Positions 49,344 to 59,104 are shown, counted from the stretch's first letter. The stretch: 64,000 bases of DNA from Streptomyces sp. NBC_00557 (GCF_036345995.1 NZ_CP107796.1:2294001-2358000); one strand, 5' to 3'. Numbers and translations are program-made. Notes: a model not told the origin generated them from the sequence alone.

Positions 49344-51015
49344 CCTCGGCGGGCGCCACGTAACCGTTGCCCGCGTTCGTGGACGCCGGCATGCCGATGG
49401 CGACCTGGTCGGGGCGCAGCGGCGGGAAGACGTTGCCGGGGTCGCCGGCGACCGGGAAGCCGGTGAGCAGCATGTCGGTCATGGCGATGTGGAAGTCGGC
49501 GCCGCCCATGGAGTGGTACTGGTTGTCCAGGCCCATGACCGGCCCGGAGTTGTAGTCCTGGACGTGCAGGAGCGTGAGGTCGTCGCGCAGGGCGTGGATG
49601 ACCGGGAGGTACGCCCCGCAGCGCGGGTCCTGGCCGCCCCACTTGCCGGTGCCGTAGTACTGGTAGCCCATCTGCACGAAGAAGGTCTCCGGCGCCATCG
49701 AGAGCACGAAGCCGGTGCCGTACTTCGCCTTCAGGGTCTTCAGCGCCGAGATGAGGTTGACGATCGCCGGCGTGGTGGGGTTCTTGAAGTCCGTGTCGCC
49801 CGGGTCCAGGGACAGGGAGTGGCCCTCGAAGTCGATGTCGAGGCCGTCGAGGCCGTAGGTGTCGATGATGTCCGAGACCGAGGAGACGAAGGCGTCCCGG
49901 GCGGCGGCGGTGGTGAGCTGGACCTGGCCGTTCTGGCCGCCGATCGAGATCAGCACCTTCTTTCCGGCCGCCTGCTTGGCCTTGATCGCGGCCTTGAAGC
50001 CGGCGTCGCTCTCGGCGTTCGGGCACTCGGTGACCGGGCAGCGGTTGAAGCGGATGTCGCCGGAGGTGGGCGAGGTGGGCTCGCCGAAGGCGAGGTCGAT
50101 GACGTCCCAGCTGTCGGGTACGTCGGCGAGGCGGGTGTAGCCGGAACCGTTGGCGAAGCTCGCGTGCAGGTAGCCGACGAGGGCGTGGGCGGGCAGGCCG
50201 GCGGAGCCGCCGCCGGTTCCGGTGCCGGCGCCGGTGGTGGCGGTCACCACCGCGGACTTCGCGGACTCGCCGGCGGCGTTGCTCGCGGTGACCTGGAAGC
50301 CGTAGGCCGTCGAGGGGTTCAGCCCGGTCACGGTGGCCGAGGTGCCGGTCACCGTCTGGGACCTGGTCCCGTCGCGGTAGACGGTGTAGCCGGTGGCGCC
50401 GGTGACCGGCGACCAGGAGAGGGTCACGGAGGACGAGGTGACGGCGGTGGTCTTCAGGCCGGTGGGCGCGGCGGGCGGCTGGCCGGCGCCGCTGCCGCCG
50501 GGGCCGGTGAGGGAGATGTCGTCGGCGTAGTAGGCGCCGGTCCCGTACCAGCCGTGGGTGTAGAGGGTGACCTCGGTGGTGGCGGCGCCGGTGGTGAAGG
50601 TGGTGGTCAGCCGCTGCCAGTCGGAGGCGGACGGGGTCCAGGCGGAGACGTCGGTGGTGCCGGTGCCGTTCACGCCGAGGTAGACGTAGGCGCCGCGGAC
50701 GTAGCCGGACAGGGTGTACTGCGCGCCGGGCCGTACGGTCACCGTCTGCGCGCACTGGGCGTCGTCGCTGCCGGCCGGGGTCGCCTGGAGCGCGGAACTC
50801 CCGCTGTGCACGGGCGAGTTCACGGTCGTACCGGCGGTGCAGGTCCAGCCGGTCAGGCCGGACTCGAAGCCGCCGTCGGTCACGAGGTCCGCGTCGGCCG
50901 CGCGGGCGGCCGACGACAGTGCGGTGATGCCGGGCACGGCCAGCAGGACGGCCGTGAGCAGGGCGAGGACGGATCTGGGACGCCGTGTGCGCGGGGCGCG
51001 GGGGCTGCGGTCCAC
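49183..51015 (-). CDS. secreted GH18 chitinase with CBM and FnIII domains
   Basis: 610-residue extracellular chitinase. A signal peptide (about residues 1-40) ends ARA/AD. A beta-sandwich carbohydrate-binding module covers roughly 42-170 (VTDGGFESGLTGWTC, YYADDISL), then a fibronectin III domain (about 180-265) and a Gly/Thr linker. The GH18 catalytic domain begins near residue 278, with the catalytic motif GLDGLDIDFEG (acid Glu397). GGAGG lies 5 bases before the GTG at 51015. A DasR-like box overlaps the promoter, pointing to N-acetylglucosamine control. Confidence 0.94.
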   Translation of the reverse strand: MDRSPRAPRTRRPRSVLALLTAVLLAVPGITALSSAARAADADLVTDGGFESGLTGWTCTAGTTVNSPVHSGSSALQATPAGSDDAQCAQTVTVRPGAQYTLSGYVRGAYVYLGVNGTGTTDVSAWTPSASDWQRLTTTFTTGAATTEVTLYTHGWYGTGAYYADDISLTGPGGSGAGQPPAAPTGLKTTAVTSSSVTLSWSPVTGATGYTVYRDGTRSQTVTGTSATVTGLNPSTAYGFQVTASNAAGESAKSAVVTATTGAGTGTGGGSAGLPAHALVGYLHASFANGSGYTRLADVPDSWDVIDLAFGEPTSPTSGDIRFNRCPVTECPNAESDAGFKAAIKAKQAAGKKVLISIGGQNGQVQLTTAAARDAFVSSVSDIIDTYGLDGLDIDFEGHSLSLDPGDTDFKNPTTPAIVNLISALKTLKAKYGTGFVLSMAPETFFVQMGYQYYGTGKWGGQDPRCGAYLPVIHALRDDLTLLHVQDYNSGPVMGLDNQYHSMGGADFHIAMTDMLLTGFPVAGDPGNVFPPLRPDQVAIGMPASTNAGNGYVAPAEVTRTLDCLTKRTNCGSYATHGTWPALRGLMTWSVNWDRYSDWEFQKTFDAYFG

Positions 51016-51058
51016 AAGGGCCTCCGGTGGTGGGGGAGTTGGAGGGTGGAGCGCACAC

Positions 51059-51087
51059 AACTTGGTCCAGACCAATCCTGTTGTCAA
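51059..51087 (-). promoter_or_regulatory. chitinase promoter
   Basis: On the leftward strand, consensus TTGACA (51082-51087), a 17-base spacer and CAAGTT (51059-51064) lie about 45 bases before the chitinase GTG. The DasR-like palindrome fills most of the spacer. Confidence 0.7.
51062..51075. promoter_or_regulatory. DasR-responsive-element-like palindrome
   Basis: TTGGTCCAGACCAA: a near-perfect palindrome with half-sites TTGGTC and GACCAA around CA. The DasR consensus known from streptomycete chitin and N-acetylglucosamine genes is TGGTCTAGACCA; here the central TA is CA. Its position between -35 and -10 fits repression by DasR, relieved by glucosamine-6-phosphate. Confidence 0.8.
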
Positions 51088-51145
51088 GGCTTCCGGGCCC
51101 CGGCTGTCTCCCACTGCGGACGCCGGCCGTCGCCGCTTCCGGACG

Positions 51146-51598
51146 CTAGCCGTCCCCGCCTCCGGCCAGCCGCGCCGCCGCCTCGTGCATCGCCAGCTCC
51201 AGCAGCGCGGGGTCGGTCAGCGTGCCCGAGCCGTCCGGCGGCACCAGCCAGCGCACCTCCCGGGTCGCCCGGGCCGGGTGCGGTACGACGATCCAGGTGC
51301 CGGAGCCCGCGGTGCGCACGCCGGTGCCGACCCAGTGGGCGGCGGTGCCGGGCGGCACGAAGAACCCGACCCGGTGGTCGCCGAAGTCGACAAGTGCCGG
51401 GCCGGGCCGGTCGAGGACGCGGGTGAGCACGTCCAGGGTCGGATAGCCGAGGTCACCCGGCAGGATCAGCACGTCCCAGGCCCGGCCGGCGGGCAGCAGC
51501 GCGAGCCCGAGGGGGTTGCGCTCCCATTCCCAGCGGCACGCCTCGGGGTCCGGCGCGACGGATGCCAGCCACTCGACGGCCGTCTTCGCACCAGTCAT
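51146..51598 (-). CDS. small conserved Streptomyces protein, prim-pol-like
   Basis: 150 residues, no signal peptide or membrane segment. It contains WDVLILPGDLGYPTLDVLTR, a loop DFGDHRVGFFVPPG, and WIVVPHPARATREVRWLVPP. I recall this composition from the N-terminal parts of actinobacterial bifunctional DNA primase/polymerase-like proteins, but none of the catalytic acidic motifs can be confirmed. GGGAGG lies 8 bases before the ATG. It is upstream of the chitinase promoter on the same strand and downstream of the FAD oxidoreductase gene. Function unknown. Confidence 0.75.
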   Translation of the reverse strand: MTGAKTAVEWLASVAPDPEACRWEWERNPLGLALLPAGRAWDVLILPGDLGYPTLDVLTRVLDRPGPALVDFGDHRVGFFVPPGTAAHWVGTGVRTAGSGTWIVVPHPARATREVRWLVPPDGSGTLTDPALLELAMHEAAARLAGGGDG

Positions 51599-51725
51599 CC
51601 GAAAGGCCTCCCTGTTCTCGTCCCGACCGTCCGGTGCGGTCGCCTCGGGAGGAGAGAGGGAGGCCGTCCGTGGGCATTACGCGGGTTCCGCGCCCCCTAT
51701 GGAGTGATCTGAGTCACACCTCGGC

Positions 51726-53156
51726 TCAGCTGTCGAAGCCGAGGCCCAGCCGGTCCAGCGTGCGCAGCCACAGGTTCCTGCGGCCGCCGTGCGCGTCCGC
51801 GCGGGCCAGGGACCACCTGGTGAGCGCGATGCCGGTCCAGGCGAACGGCTCGGGCGGGAACGGCAGCGGCTTCGTGCGGACCATCTCCAGCTCCGTCCGC
51901 TCGTTGCGCTCCCCGCTCAGCAGGTCCAGCATCACGTCCGCCCCGAAGCGGGTCGCGCCCACGCCGAGCCCGGTGTACCCGGCCGCGTACGCGACCCGGC
52001 CCTGGTGCGCGGTGCCGAAGAACGCCGAGAAACGCGAGCAGGTGTCGATCGCGCCGCCCCAGGCGTGCGTGAAGCGGACGCCCTCCAGCTGCGGGAAGCA
52101 CGTGAAGAAGTGTCCCGCGAGCTTGGCGTACGTCTCGGGCCGGTCGTCGTACTCGGCGCGCACCCGGCCGCCGTAGTGGTGGATCGCGTCGTAGCCGCCC
52201 CACAGGACGCGGTTGTCGGCGGACAGCCGGAAGTAGTGGAACTGGTTGGCGCTGTCGCCGAGTCCCTGTCTGTTCTTCCAGCCGATCGAGGCCAGCTGGC
52301 CGGCGCTGAGCGGCTCGGTCATCAGCGCGTAGTCGTAGACCGGCACGGTGTAGGAGCGCACACGGCGCAGCAGGTTCGGGAAGACGTTGGTGGCCAGGGC
52401 CACCTGGCGGGCGCGGACCGCGCCGTACGGGGTGCGTACGGCCATTCCGGCGCCGTACGGCTTCAGGGTGAGCGCGGGCGTGTGCTCGTACATGCGCACC
52501 CCGAGCTTCAGGCACGCCCTCTTCAGACCCCAGGCCAGCTTGGCCGGGTGCAGCATCGCCACGCCGTCGCGGTCCCACAGACCGGCCTGGAACGTCGGCG
52601 AGTTCACCTGCTCGCGCACCGCGTCGGCGTCCAGGAACTCGATGCCGTCCGCGAGGCCCCTGTCCTGCAGCTCCTTGTGCCAGTCGCGCAGTTCCCGGGC
52701 CTGGTAGGGCTCGGTGGCGACGTCGATCTCGCCGGTGCGCTCGAAGTCGCAGTCGATGCCGTGCCGGGCGAGGGCGGCCTCGATCTCGTCGAGGTTGCGC
52801 CGGCCCAGCTCCTCCAGTTTGTGGATCTCGCCGGGCCAGCGGGTCAGGCCGTTGGCCAGGCCGTGGGTGAGGGAGGCGGCGCAGAAGCCGCCGTTGCGGC
52901 CGGAGGCGGCCCAGCCCGCCTCGCGGCCTTCCAGCAGGACCACGTCCCGCCGCGGATCGCGCTCTTTCGCGTTCAGCGCGGTCCACAGCCCGCTGTAGCC
53001 GCCGCCGACGACCAGCAGGTCGCAGGTCTCGGCGGAGGTGAGGGCGGGCTCGGGGCGGGGCTTGCCGGGGTCTTCCAGCCAGTACGGGACCGGCTGGGCT
53101 TCGGAGAGAGAGGCGATCCAGGTGTCTGTGCCACGGCTCATGGCGCTCGGGGCCAT
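51726..53156 (-). CDS. FAD-dependent amine oxidoreductase (PuuB/DAO-like)
   Basis: 476 residues. The FAD-binding beta-alpha-beta fold is near residues 45-75 (LLVVGGGYSGLWTALNA), followed by GRNGGFCAASLTHG. The C-terminal part carries WGGAIDTCSRFSAFFG and AGYTGLGVGATRFGA. This matches the D-amino-acid-oxidase superfamily members that oxidise gamma-glutamylputrescine or related amines. It is the last gene of the leftward aldehyde dehydrogenase-potDABC operon, 35 bases after potC, so it most likely oxidises an imported polyamine. GGGAG precedes the ATG. Confidence 0.9.
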   Translation of the reverse strand: MAPSAMSRGTDTWIASLSEAQPVPYWLEDPGKPRPEPALTSAETCDLLVVGGGYSGLWTALNAKERDPRRDVVLLEGREAGWAASGRNGGFCAASLTHGLANGLTRWPGEIHKLEELGRRNLDEIEAALARHGIDCDFERTGEIDVATEPYQARELRDWHKELQDRGLADGIEFLDADAVREQVNSPTFQAGLWDRDGVAMLHPAKLAWGLKRACLKLGVRMYEHTPALTLKPYGAGMAVRTPYGAVRARQVALATNVFPNLLRRVRSYTVPVYDYALMTEPLSAGQLASIGWKNRQGLGDSANQFHYFRLSADNRVLWGGYDAIHHYGGRVRAEYDDRPETYAKLAGHFFTCFPQLEGVRFTHAWGGAIDTCSRFSAFFGTAHQGRVAYAAGYTGLGVGATRFGADVMLDLLSGERNERTELEMVRTKPLPFPPEPFAWTGIALTRWSLARADAHGGRRNLWLRTLDRLGLGFDS

Positions 53157-53191
53157 GATTTCAACTCCCTACAGAGGACTGCTGAACAGGC

Positions 53192-53992
53192 CTATGCCTT
53201 CTGGCTGGTGCGGCGGTTGGTGACGAGCATCGAGAACAGCGTGATGAGGACGGCGACGAGGAACATGGCCGTACCGATCACGTTGATCTGCACGGGCGTG
53301 CCGCGCTGCGCCGAACCCCACACGAACATCGGGAAGGTGACGGTCGAACCGGCGTTGAAGTTCGTGATGATGAAGTCGTCGAAGGAGAGCGCGAACGACA
53401 GCAGCGCGCCCGCGGCGATGCCCGGCGCCGCGATGGGCAGGGTGACCCGCAGGAAGGTCTGCGCGGGGCCGGCGTACAGGTCCCGGGCGGCCTCCTCCAG
53501 GCGCGGGTCCATCGACATCACGCGCGCCTTGACCGCGGTGACGACGAAGCTGAGGCAGAACATGATGTGGGCGATGAGGATCGTCCAGAAGCCGAGCTGC
53601 GCGCCCATGTTGAGGAACAGGGTGAGCAGCGAGGCGGCCATGACGACCTCGGGCATCGCCATCGGCAGGAAGATCAGCGAGTTGACGGCGCCGCGGGCGC
53701 GGAAGCGGTAGCGGACCAGCGCGAAGGCGATCATCGTGCCGAGGACCGTGGCGCCGATCGTCGCCCAGACGGCGATCTGCAGGCTGACGGACAGCGAGCC
53801 GCACATGTCGGCGACGCCGCACGGCTTCTTCCAGGCGTCCACGGAGAACTGCTGCCACTCGTAGTTGAAGCGCCCCTTCGGCTTGTTGAAGGAGAACACG
53901 GTGACGACGACGTTGGGCAGCAGCAGGTAGGCGAGCGTCAGGAGGCCCGCGATGACGACGAGATGGCGCTTGAGCCAGGTGACGAAGGGCAT
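53192..53992 (-). CDS. potC: polyamine ABC transporter permease
   Basis: 266-residue membrane component of a spermidine/putrescine importer. About six membrane helices and the permease EAA loop ([20 protein letters not shown]) are visible. It begins immediately after the potB stop (CATTTA junction on the leftward strand), so it is translated with it. The sequence [22 protein letters not shown] starts the first helix. The partner genes potA, potB and potD are all in the same operon. Confidence 0.93.
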   Translation of the reverse strand: MPFVTWLKRHLVVIAGLLTLAYLLLPNVVVTVFSFNKPKGRFNYEWQQFSVDAWKKPCGVADMCGSLSVSLQIAVWATIGATVLGTMIAFALVRYRFRARGAVNSLIFLPMAMPEVVMAASLLTLFLNMGAQLGFWTILIAHIMFCLSFVVTAVKARVMSMDPRLEEAARDLYAGPAQTFLRVTLPIAAPGIAAGALLSFALSFDDFIITNFNAGSTVTFPMFVWGSAQRGTPVQINVIGTAMFLVAVLITLFSMLVTNRRTSQKA

Positions 53993-54928
53993 TTAGACCA
54001 GATCCTCCGTCCCGGACCGGCGGATGTAGATCGTGACCATGGCCAGGATGGCGGCCATGAGGATGAAGGACAGGGCGGCGGCCGTCGGGTAGTCCAGGAT
54101 CCGCAGGAACTGGGTCTGGATGACGTTGCCGATCATGCGGGTGTCGGTGGAGCCGAGGAGTTCGGCGTTGACGTAGTCGCCGGCCGCCGGGATGAAGGTC
54201 AGCAGCGTGCCGGAGACCACGCCCGGCATCGACAGCGGGAAGGTGACCTTGCGGAAGGTGGTCCAGGGCTTGGCGTACAGGTCGCCGGCCGCCTCGTGCA
54301 GCCGCGGGTCGATCCGCTCCAGCGAGGTGTACAGCGGAAGGATCATGAACGGCAGGAAGTTGTACGTCAGTCCGCACACCACCGCGAGCGGGGTGGCGAG
54401 GACGCGGTCGCCGGCCGTCCAGCCGAGCCAGCCGGTGAGGTCCAGGATATGCAGCGAGTTCAGCACGTGGACGACCGGGCCGTTGTCGGCGAGGATCGTC
54501 TTCCAGGCCAGGGTGCGGATCAGGAAGCTGGTGAAGAACGGCGCGATCACCAGGATCATGATCAGGTTCCGCCAGCGGCCCGCGCGGAACGCGATCAGAT
54601 AGGCCAGCGGATAGCCCAGCAGCAGGCACAGGACCGTCGCGGCGGCCGCGTAGAACACCGACCGAAGGAACTGCGGCCAGTACTCGGACAGGGCGTCCCA
54701 GTAGGTGGCGACGTGCCAGGTGACCTTGTACCCCTCCTCCAGGGAGCCCGTCTGCACGGACGTGGAGGCCTGGTAGATCATCGGCAGCGCGAAGAAGACG
54801 AGCAGCCACAGGATGCCGGGCAGCAGCAGCCAGTACGGCGTGAACCGGCCGCGTCTGCGCGGGGGCCTGGCCTTCGGTGCGGTGGGCGCGAGCGGCGGGG
54901 GCGCCTCGGCTTCGGTGAGCGTCGACAT
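53993..54928 (-). CDS. potB: polyamine ABC transporter permease
   Basis: 311-residue inner permease with a Pro/Ala/Arg-rich N-terminal tail (about 30 residues) and about six membrane helices ([34 protein letters not shown]). The permease EAA loop is [21 protein letters not shown]. Its ATG overlaps the potA stop (TGATG on the leftward strand), so the two are coupled. Together with potC it forms the membrane channel of the importer. Confidence 0.93.
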   Translation of the reverse strand: MSTLTEAEAPPPLAPTAPKARPPRRRGRFTPYWLLLPGILWLLVFFALPMIYQASTSVQTGSLEEGYKVTWHVATYWDALSEYWPQFLRSVFYAAAATVLCLLLGYPLAYLIAFRAGRWRNLIMILVIAPFFTSFLIRTLAWKTILADNGPVVHVLNSLHILDLTGWLGWTAGDRVLATPLAVVCGLTYNFLPFMILPLYTSLERIDPRLHEAAGDLYAKPWTTFRKVTFPLSMPGVVSGTLLTFIPAAGDYVNAELLGSTDTRMIGNVIQTQFLRILDYPTAAALSFILMAAILAMVTIYIRRSGTEDLV

Positions 54929-56088
54929 CAGGCGGCCGCCTCTTCCTCGGTGCCCGCGTCGATGTCCTGCGCCGCGTCCAGGCCGAACGTGTGCGCCGGG
55001 CTCCAGTGCAGGACGACGTCGGCGCCGGGCACGAGCCGGCCGTCGCGCTCGATGTTCTGCACGTACACCGACAGCTCGTCGCAGGCCGGGCTGTCGATGA
55101 CGTACTGGGTGGAGACGCCGATGAAACTCGCGTCGGCGATCTTCCCGGTGAGCCGGTTGCGTCCCTCGGGTATCGCGCCCGCGTCGTCGGCGTGCGTGAG
55201 CGAGATCTTCTCGGGGCGGATGCCGACCAGCACCTTGCCGCCGGGGGCCGTCGGGGCGGAACAGCGCGACTCGGGCAGCACCAGCTTGCCGCCGCCCGCC
55301 TTGAGCACGATGTCGTCGCCGCTCCTGGTGTCGACCTCGGCCTCGATGAGGTTGGAGGTGCCGAGGAAGTTCGCGACGAAGGTCGTGTTCGGGTTCTCGT
55401 ACAGGTCGGTGGGCGAGCCGAGCTGCTCGACGCGGCCCGCGTTCATCACGGCGACCGTGTCGGCCATGGTCATGGCCTCCTCCTGGTCGTGCGTGACGTG
55501 GATGAAGGTGATGCCGACCTCGGTCTGGATCCGCTTGAGCTCCAGCTGCATCTGCCGGCGCAGCTTCAGGTCGAGGGCGCCGAGCGGCTCGTCGAGGAGG
55601 AGCACCTTCGGGTGGTTGATCAGCGCGCGGGCGACGGCCACGCGCTGCTGCTGGCCGCCGGAGAGCTGGTGCGGCTTCTTGCGCGCCTGCTCGCCGAGCT
55701 GGACGAGCTCCAGCATCTCCTCGACCTGCTTCTTCACGCTCTTGATGCCGCGCCGGCGCAGGCCGAAGGCGACGTTCTCGAAGACGTCGAGGTGAGGGAA
55801 GAGGGCGTAGGACTGGAAGACCGTGTTCACCGGCCGCTTGTACGGCGGCAGATGGGTGACGTCCTGGTCGCCGAGGCGCACGGTGCCGCCGGTCGGCTCC
55901 TCCAGGCCGGCGATCATGCGCAGGGTGGTGGTCTTGCCGCAGCCGGAGGCGCCGAGCAGGGCGAAGAAGGAGCCCTGCGGCACGGTCAGGTCCAGCGGGT
56001 GCACGGCGGTGAAGCCGTTGTCGTAGGTCTTGGAGATACCGGAGAGGCGGACGTCGCCGCTGTTGTCTGGTGTCGTCATCGTCGTCAC
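54928..56088 (-). CDS. potA: polyamine ABC transporter ATP-binding protein
   Basis: 386-residue ATPase. ABC motifs: Walker [19 protein letters not shown], signature [15 protein letters not shown], Walker [12 protein letters not shown], and the switch [12 protein letters not shown]-terminal TOBE-like domain (about 290-370) is typical of the spermidine/putrescine and related importers. Its ATG overlaps the potD stop by 4 bases and its stop overlaps potB, so it is tightly coupled within the operon. Confidence 0.95.
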   Translation of the reverse strand: MTTMTTPDNSGDVRLSGISKTYDNGFTAVHPLDLTVPQGSFFALLGASGCGKTTTLRMIAGLEEPTGGTVRLGDQDVTHLPPYKRPVNTVFQSYALFPHLDVFENVAFGLRRRGIKSVKKQVEEMLELVQLGEQARKKPHQLSGGQQQRVAVARALINHPKVLLLDEPLGALDLKLRRQMQLELKRIQTEVGITFIHVTHDQEEAMTMADTVAVMNAGRVEQLGSPTDLYENPNTTFVANFLGTSNLIEAEVDTRSGDDIVLKAGGGKLVLPESRCSAPTAPGGKVLVGIRPEKISLTHADDAGAIPEGRNRLTGKIADASFIGVSTQYVIDSPACDELSVYVQNIERDGRLVPGADVVLHWSPAHTFGLDAAQDIDAGTEEEAAA

Positions 56089-57332
56089 GCCCCTGTGAGC
56101 TTCGAGAACTTCTGCTGGTAGGCCGTCTCTTCCTTCTGCGTCAGCGCGCGGAAGGCATGGGACTTCGCCTGCATGGCCTTGTCGGGAAGGATCAGCGGGT
56201 TGCTCGCCGCGGTTTTGTCGATCTTCGCGAGGTAGGGCGCCACTCCCGCGACGGGGCTCACGTAGTTGACGTACGCGGCGAGCTCGGCGGCCGGCTCGGG
56301 CTGGTAGTAGAAGTCGATGAGCCGCTCGGCGTTCGTCTTGTGGCGGGCCTTGTTGGGGATGAGCAGGTTGTCGGTCGACGTCATGTAGCCGCTGTCGGGG
56401 ATGACGTAGCCGACGTGCGGGTTGTCCGCCTGGAGCTGGACGATGTCGCCGCCCCAGGCGACACAGGCGGCGAAGTCGCCCTTGGTGAGGTCCGAGGTGT
56501 AGTCGTTGCCGGTGAAGCGGCGGATCTGGCCCTTGTCGACGGCCTTCTGGAGGCGGGCGATCACCGCGTCGAAGTCGTCGTCGGTGAACTTCGCCGGGTC
56601 CTTGCCCATGTCGAGCATGGTCATGCCGATGCTGTCGCGCATCTCGGTCAGGAAGCCGACGCGGCCCTTGAGCCTGGGGTTGTCGAGCAGGTCGGAGATC
56701 GACTTGACCTCGATGCCGTCGAGCGCCTTCTTGTTGTAGGCGATGACGGTGGAGATGCCCTGCCAGGGGTAGGAGTAGGCGCGGCCGGGGTCCCAGTCGG
56801 GGGCGCGGAACTGGTCCGACAGGTTGGCGAAGGCGTGCGGCAGGTTGGACGCGTCGAGCTTCTGCACATACCCGAGGCGGATCATCCGGGCGGCCAGCCA
56901 GTCGGTGAGGACGATCAGGTCGCGGCCGGTGTCGTGGCCGGCGGCGAGCTCCGGCTGGATCTTGCCGAAGAACTCGTCGTTGTCGTTGATGTCCTCGGTG
57001 TACTTGACCTGGATGCCGGTCTGCCTGGCGAACGCGTCGAGCGTGGGATGCCGTTTGGTCTTGTCGTCCACGTCGACGTACTCGGGCCAGTTGGAGAAGT
57101 TGACGACCTTCTCCTTGGCCGAGTGGTCGTCGGCGGACACGCCGCCCTGCGTCTTGTCCGCCGCGGGGATGCCGCAGGCGCTCAGCGCCCCGAGTCCGCC
57201 GACGGTGAGCGCGCCGCCCGCGGAGGCGCGCAGCAGCGACCGGCGGGTGAGCGCGGCCCGGCCGGTGCGCAGGCTGCGCCGTATGGCGGCGGTTTCGACC
57301 GGGTTCAGGCGGTCGGGCTCGTAACTCTCCAT
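56085..57332 (-). CDS. potD: polyamine-binding lipoprotein (Tat-type)
   Basis: 415-residue solute-binding protein. The long N-terminal region has a twin-arginine motif (LTRRSLLRASAGG) and a lipobox-like LSAC, predicting Tat export and lipid anchoring. The bulk is PotD-like: VNFSNWPEYVDVDD, RDLIVLTDWLAARMIRLG, and a C-terminal FYYQPEPAAELAAYVNY segment. It binds the amine outside the membrane and hands it to PotBC. It follows the aldehyde dehydrogenase gene by 99 bases. A weak AAGGG precedes the ATG. Confidence 0.93.
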   Translation of the reverse strand: MESYEPDRLNPVETAAIRRSLRTGRAALTRRSLLRASAGGALTVGGLGALSACGIPAADKTQGGVSADDHSAKEKVVNFSNWPEYVDVDDKTKRHPTLDAFARQTGIQVKYTEDINDNDEFFGKIQPELAAGHDTGRDLIVLTDWLAARMIRLGYVQKLDASNLPHAFANLSDQFRAPDWDPGRAYSYPWQGISTVIAYNKKALDGIEVKSISDLLDNPRLKGRVGFLTEMRDSIGMTMLDMGKDPAKFTDDDFDAVIARLQKAVDKGQIRRFTGNDYTSDLTKGDFAACVAWGGDIVQLQADNPHVGYVIPDSGYMTSTDNLLIPNKARHKTNAERLIDFYYQPEPAAELAAYVNYVSPVAGVAPYLAKIDKTAASNPLILPDKAMQAKSHAFRALTQKEETAYQQKFSKLTGA

Positions 57333-57431
57333 GCGCGTGGTGCCCTTTCGGGAGGGTTGGTGGTCGGCCTGGTCGAGGGCCGGAACGTCACGCCCGGCGG
57401 CAGCCGGTTCCTGCTGGTGTGTGCCCGGCTG

Positions 57432-58967
57432 TCACCGGTCCCCGAAGATCGTGCGGTGCCAGTCCTTCCGGGCGACCGCCGTGTTGTCGAACATGACGTG
57501 TTTGACCTGCGTGTACTCCTCGAAGGAGTACGCCGACATGTCCTTGCCGAAGCCGGAGGCCTTGTAGCCGCCGTGCGGCATCTCGCTGATGATCGGGATG
57601 TGGTCGTTGATCCACACGCAGCCCGCCTTGATCTCGCGGGTGGCGCGGTTCGCGCGGTACACGTTCGTGCTCCACGCGGAGGCGGCCAGGCCGTACGGCG
57701 TGTCGTTGGCCAGCCGGATGCCCTCGTCGTCGCCGTCGAACGGCAGGACGACCAGGACCGGGCCGAAGATCTCGGACTGGACGATCTCGCTGTCCTGGGC
57801 CGCGCCGGCGATCAGGGTCGGCCGGTAGTAGGCGCCCTTCTCCAGGTCGCCGCCCGGCGCCTCGCCGCCGGTCACCACGCGCGCGTAGGCACGCGCACGG
57901 TCCACGAAGCCGGCGACCCGGTCGCGCTGGGCGTGCGAGACGAGCGGTCCGAGGTCGGTGCCCGGTGCGAACGGATCGCCCAGCCGCACGGTCTCCATCA
58001 GCGCGGCGGTCCGCTCCACGAACGCGTCGTACAGCGGCCGTTGCACGTACGCGCGCGTGGCGGCCGTGCAGTCCTGCCCGGTGTTGATGAGCGCGCCCGC
58101 GACCGCGCCGTGGACGGCGGCCTCCAGGTCGGCGTCGTCGAAGACGACGAACGGCGCCTTGCCGCCGAGCTCCAGATGCAGCCGCTTGACGGTGGCGGTG
58201 GCGACCTCGGCGACGCGCCTGCCGACGGCGGTGGACCCGGTGAAGGAGGTCATCGCGACGTCCGGGTGGCCGACCAGGTGCTCCCCCGCCTCCTTGCCGG
58301 TCCCGGTGACGATGTTGACGACGCCGTCGGGGATGCCGGCGTCCGTGGCGGCCTGGGCGAACAGCAGCGAGGTGAGCGGGGTGAGTTCGGCGGGCTTCAG
58401 CACGATGGTGTTGCCCGCGGCGATCGCCGGGAGGATCTTCCAGGCCGCCATCTGCAGGGGGTAGTTCCAGGGCGCGATCGACCCGACGACGCCGATCGGC
58501 TCGCGCCGGACGTACGACGTGTGGTCGCCGGAGTACTCGCCGGCGGACTGCCCCGTCAGGTGCCGGGCGGCGCCCGCGAAGAAGGCGGTGTTGTCGATGG
58601 TGCCCGGCACGTCGAACTCGCGGCTGAGCTTGAGCGGCTTGCCGCACTGCAGGGACTCCGCGCGGGCGAGGTCCTCGGCGCGGTCGGCGAGCACGGCGGC
58701 GAACCGGTGCAGGGCGTCCGAGCGCTCGCCCGGGGTGAGCGAGGCCCAGCCCGGGAAGGCCTCGCGCGCGGCGGCGACGGCCGCGTCGACGTCGTCGGGG
58801 CCGGCCAGTTCGAAGGTGTACACCTCCTCGCCGGTCGCGGGGTCGACCACGGCGTGGGTACGGCCCGAGGTGCCCTTGGTCAGCCGGCCCGCGACGAACT
58901 GCGCGCCGTCGGCGAAACGGTCCTCGGCGGGAAACCGTTCCGGGGTGGCGGTGCCCGGGTTGTGCAT
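57432..58967 (-). CDS. aldehyde dehydrogenase, probably gamma-aminobutyraldehyde type
   Basis: 511 residues, first gene of the operon. Motifs: GSIAPWNYPLQMAAWK, catalytic Glu in LHLELGGKAPFVVFDDAD, and nucleophile Cys in INTGQDCTAATRAYV. The C-terminal part has PHGGYKASGFGKDMSAYSFEEY, typical of gamma-aminobutyraldehyde or related amine-derived aldehyde dehydrogenases. GGAGGAG lies 6 bases before the ATG. Co-transcription with polyamine importers and an amine oxidoreductase gives the predicted reaction: aldehyde from amine oxidation to GABA or its glutamyl form. Confidence 0.93.
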   Translation of the reverse strand: MHNPGTATPERFPAEDRFADGAQFVAGRLTKGTSGRTHAVVDPATGEEVYTFELAGPDDVDAAVAAAREAFPGWASLTPGERSDALHRFAAVLADRAEDLARAESLQCGKPLKLSREFDVPGTIDNTAFFAGAARHLTGQSAGEYSGDHTSYVRREPIGVVGSIAPWNYPLQMAAWKILPAIAAGNTIVLKPAELTPLTSLLFAQAATDAGIPDGVVNIVTGTGKEAGEHLVGHPDVAMTSFTGSTAVGRRVAEVATATVKRLHLELGGKAPFVVFDDADLEAAVHGAVAGALINTGQDCTAATRAYVQRPLYDAFVERTAALMETVRLGDPFAPGTDLGPLVSHAQRDRVAGFVDRARAYARVVTGGEAPGGDLEKGAYYRPTLIAGAAQDSEIVQSEIFGPVLVVLPFDGDDEGIRLANDTPYGLAASAWSTNVYRANRATREIKAGCVWINDHIPIISEMPHGGYKASGFGKDMSAYSFEEYTQVKHVMFDNTAVARKDWHRTIFGDR

Positions 58968-59037
58968 GTCGCTCTCCTCCGCCGTTCGGCCCCGTCCCGG
59001 GGGTGGGTGGCGTAGCTCCAGCTCGATTTGAGTGCCG

Positions 59038-59066
59038 ATCCTGACAGAGCACAAGGACTCCAACAA
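59038..59066 (-). promoter_or_regulatory. promoter of the polyamine operon
   Basis: On the leftward strand, TTGTTG (59061-59066), a 17-base spacer and CAGGAT (59038-59043). CAGGAT is a common streptomycete -10. It lies about 70 bases before the aldehyde dehydrogenase ATG. Confidence 0.6.
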
Positions 59067-59068
59067 GT

Positions 59069-59104
59069 GATTCCGTTGTTGCCTTTTGGTTACGCGACGG
59101 AATC
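59069..59104. promoter_or_regulatory. inverted repeat next to the polyamine-operon promoter
   Basis: GATTCCGT at 59069-59076 and ACGGAATC at 59097-59104, a perfect 8-base inverted repeat with a 20-base, AT-richer spacer, just upstream of the -35. It could be an activator or repressor site for the divergent pair. Confidence 0.45.

Noticed and set aside
56070..59015. 981-codon plus-strand frame opposite potD and the aldehyde dehydrogenase
   Set aside because: Antisense shadow of genes with clear family motifs and tight operon junctions.
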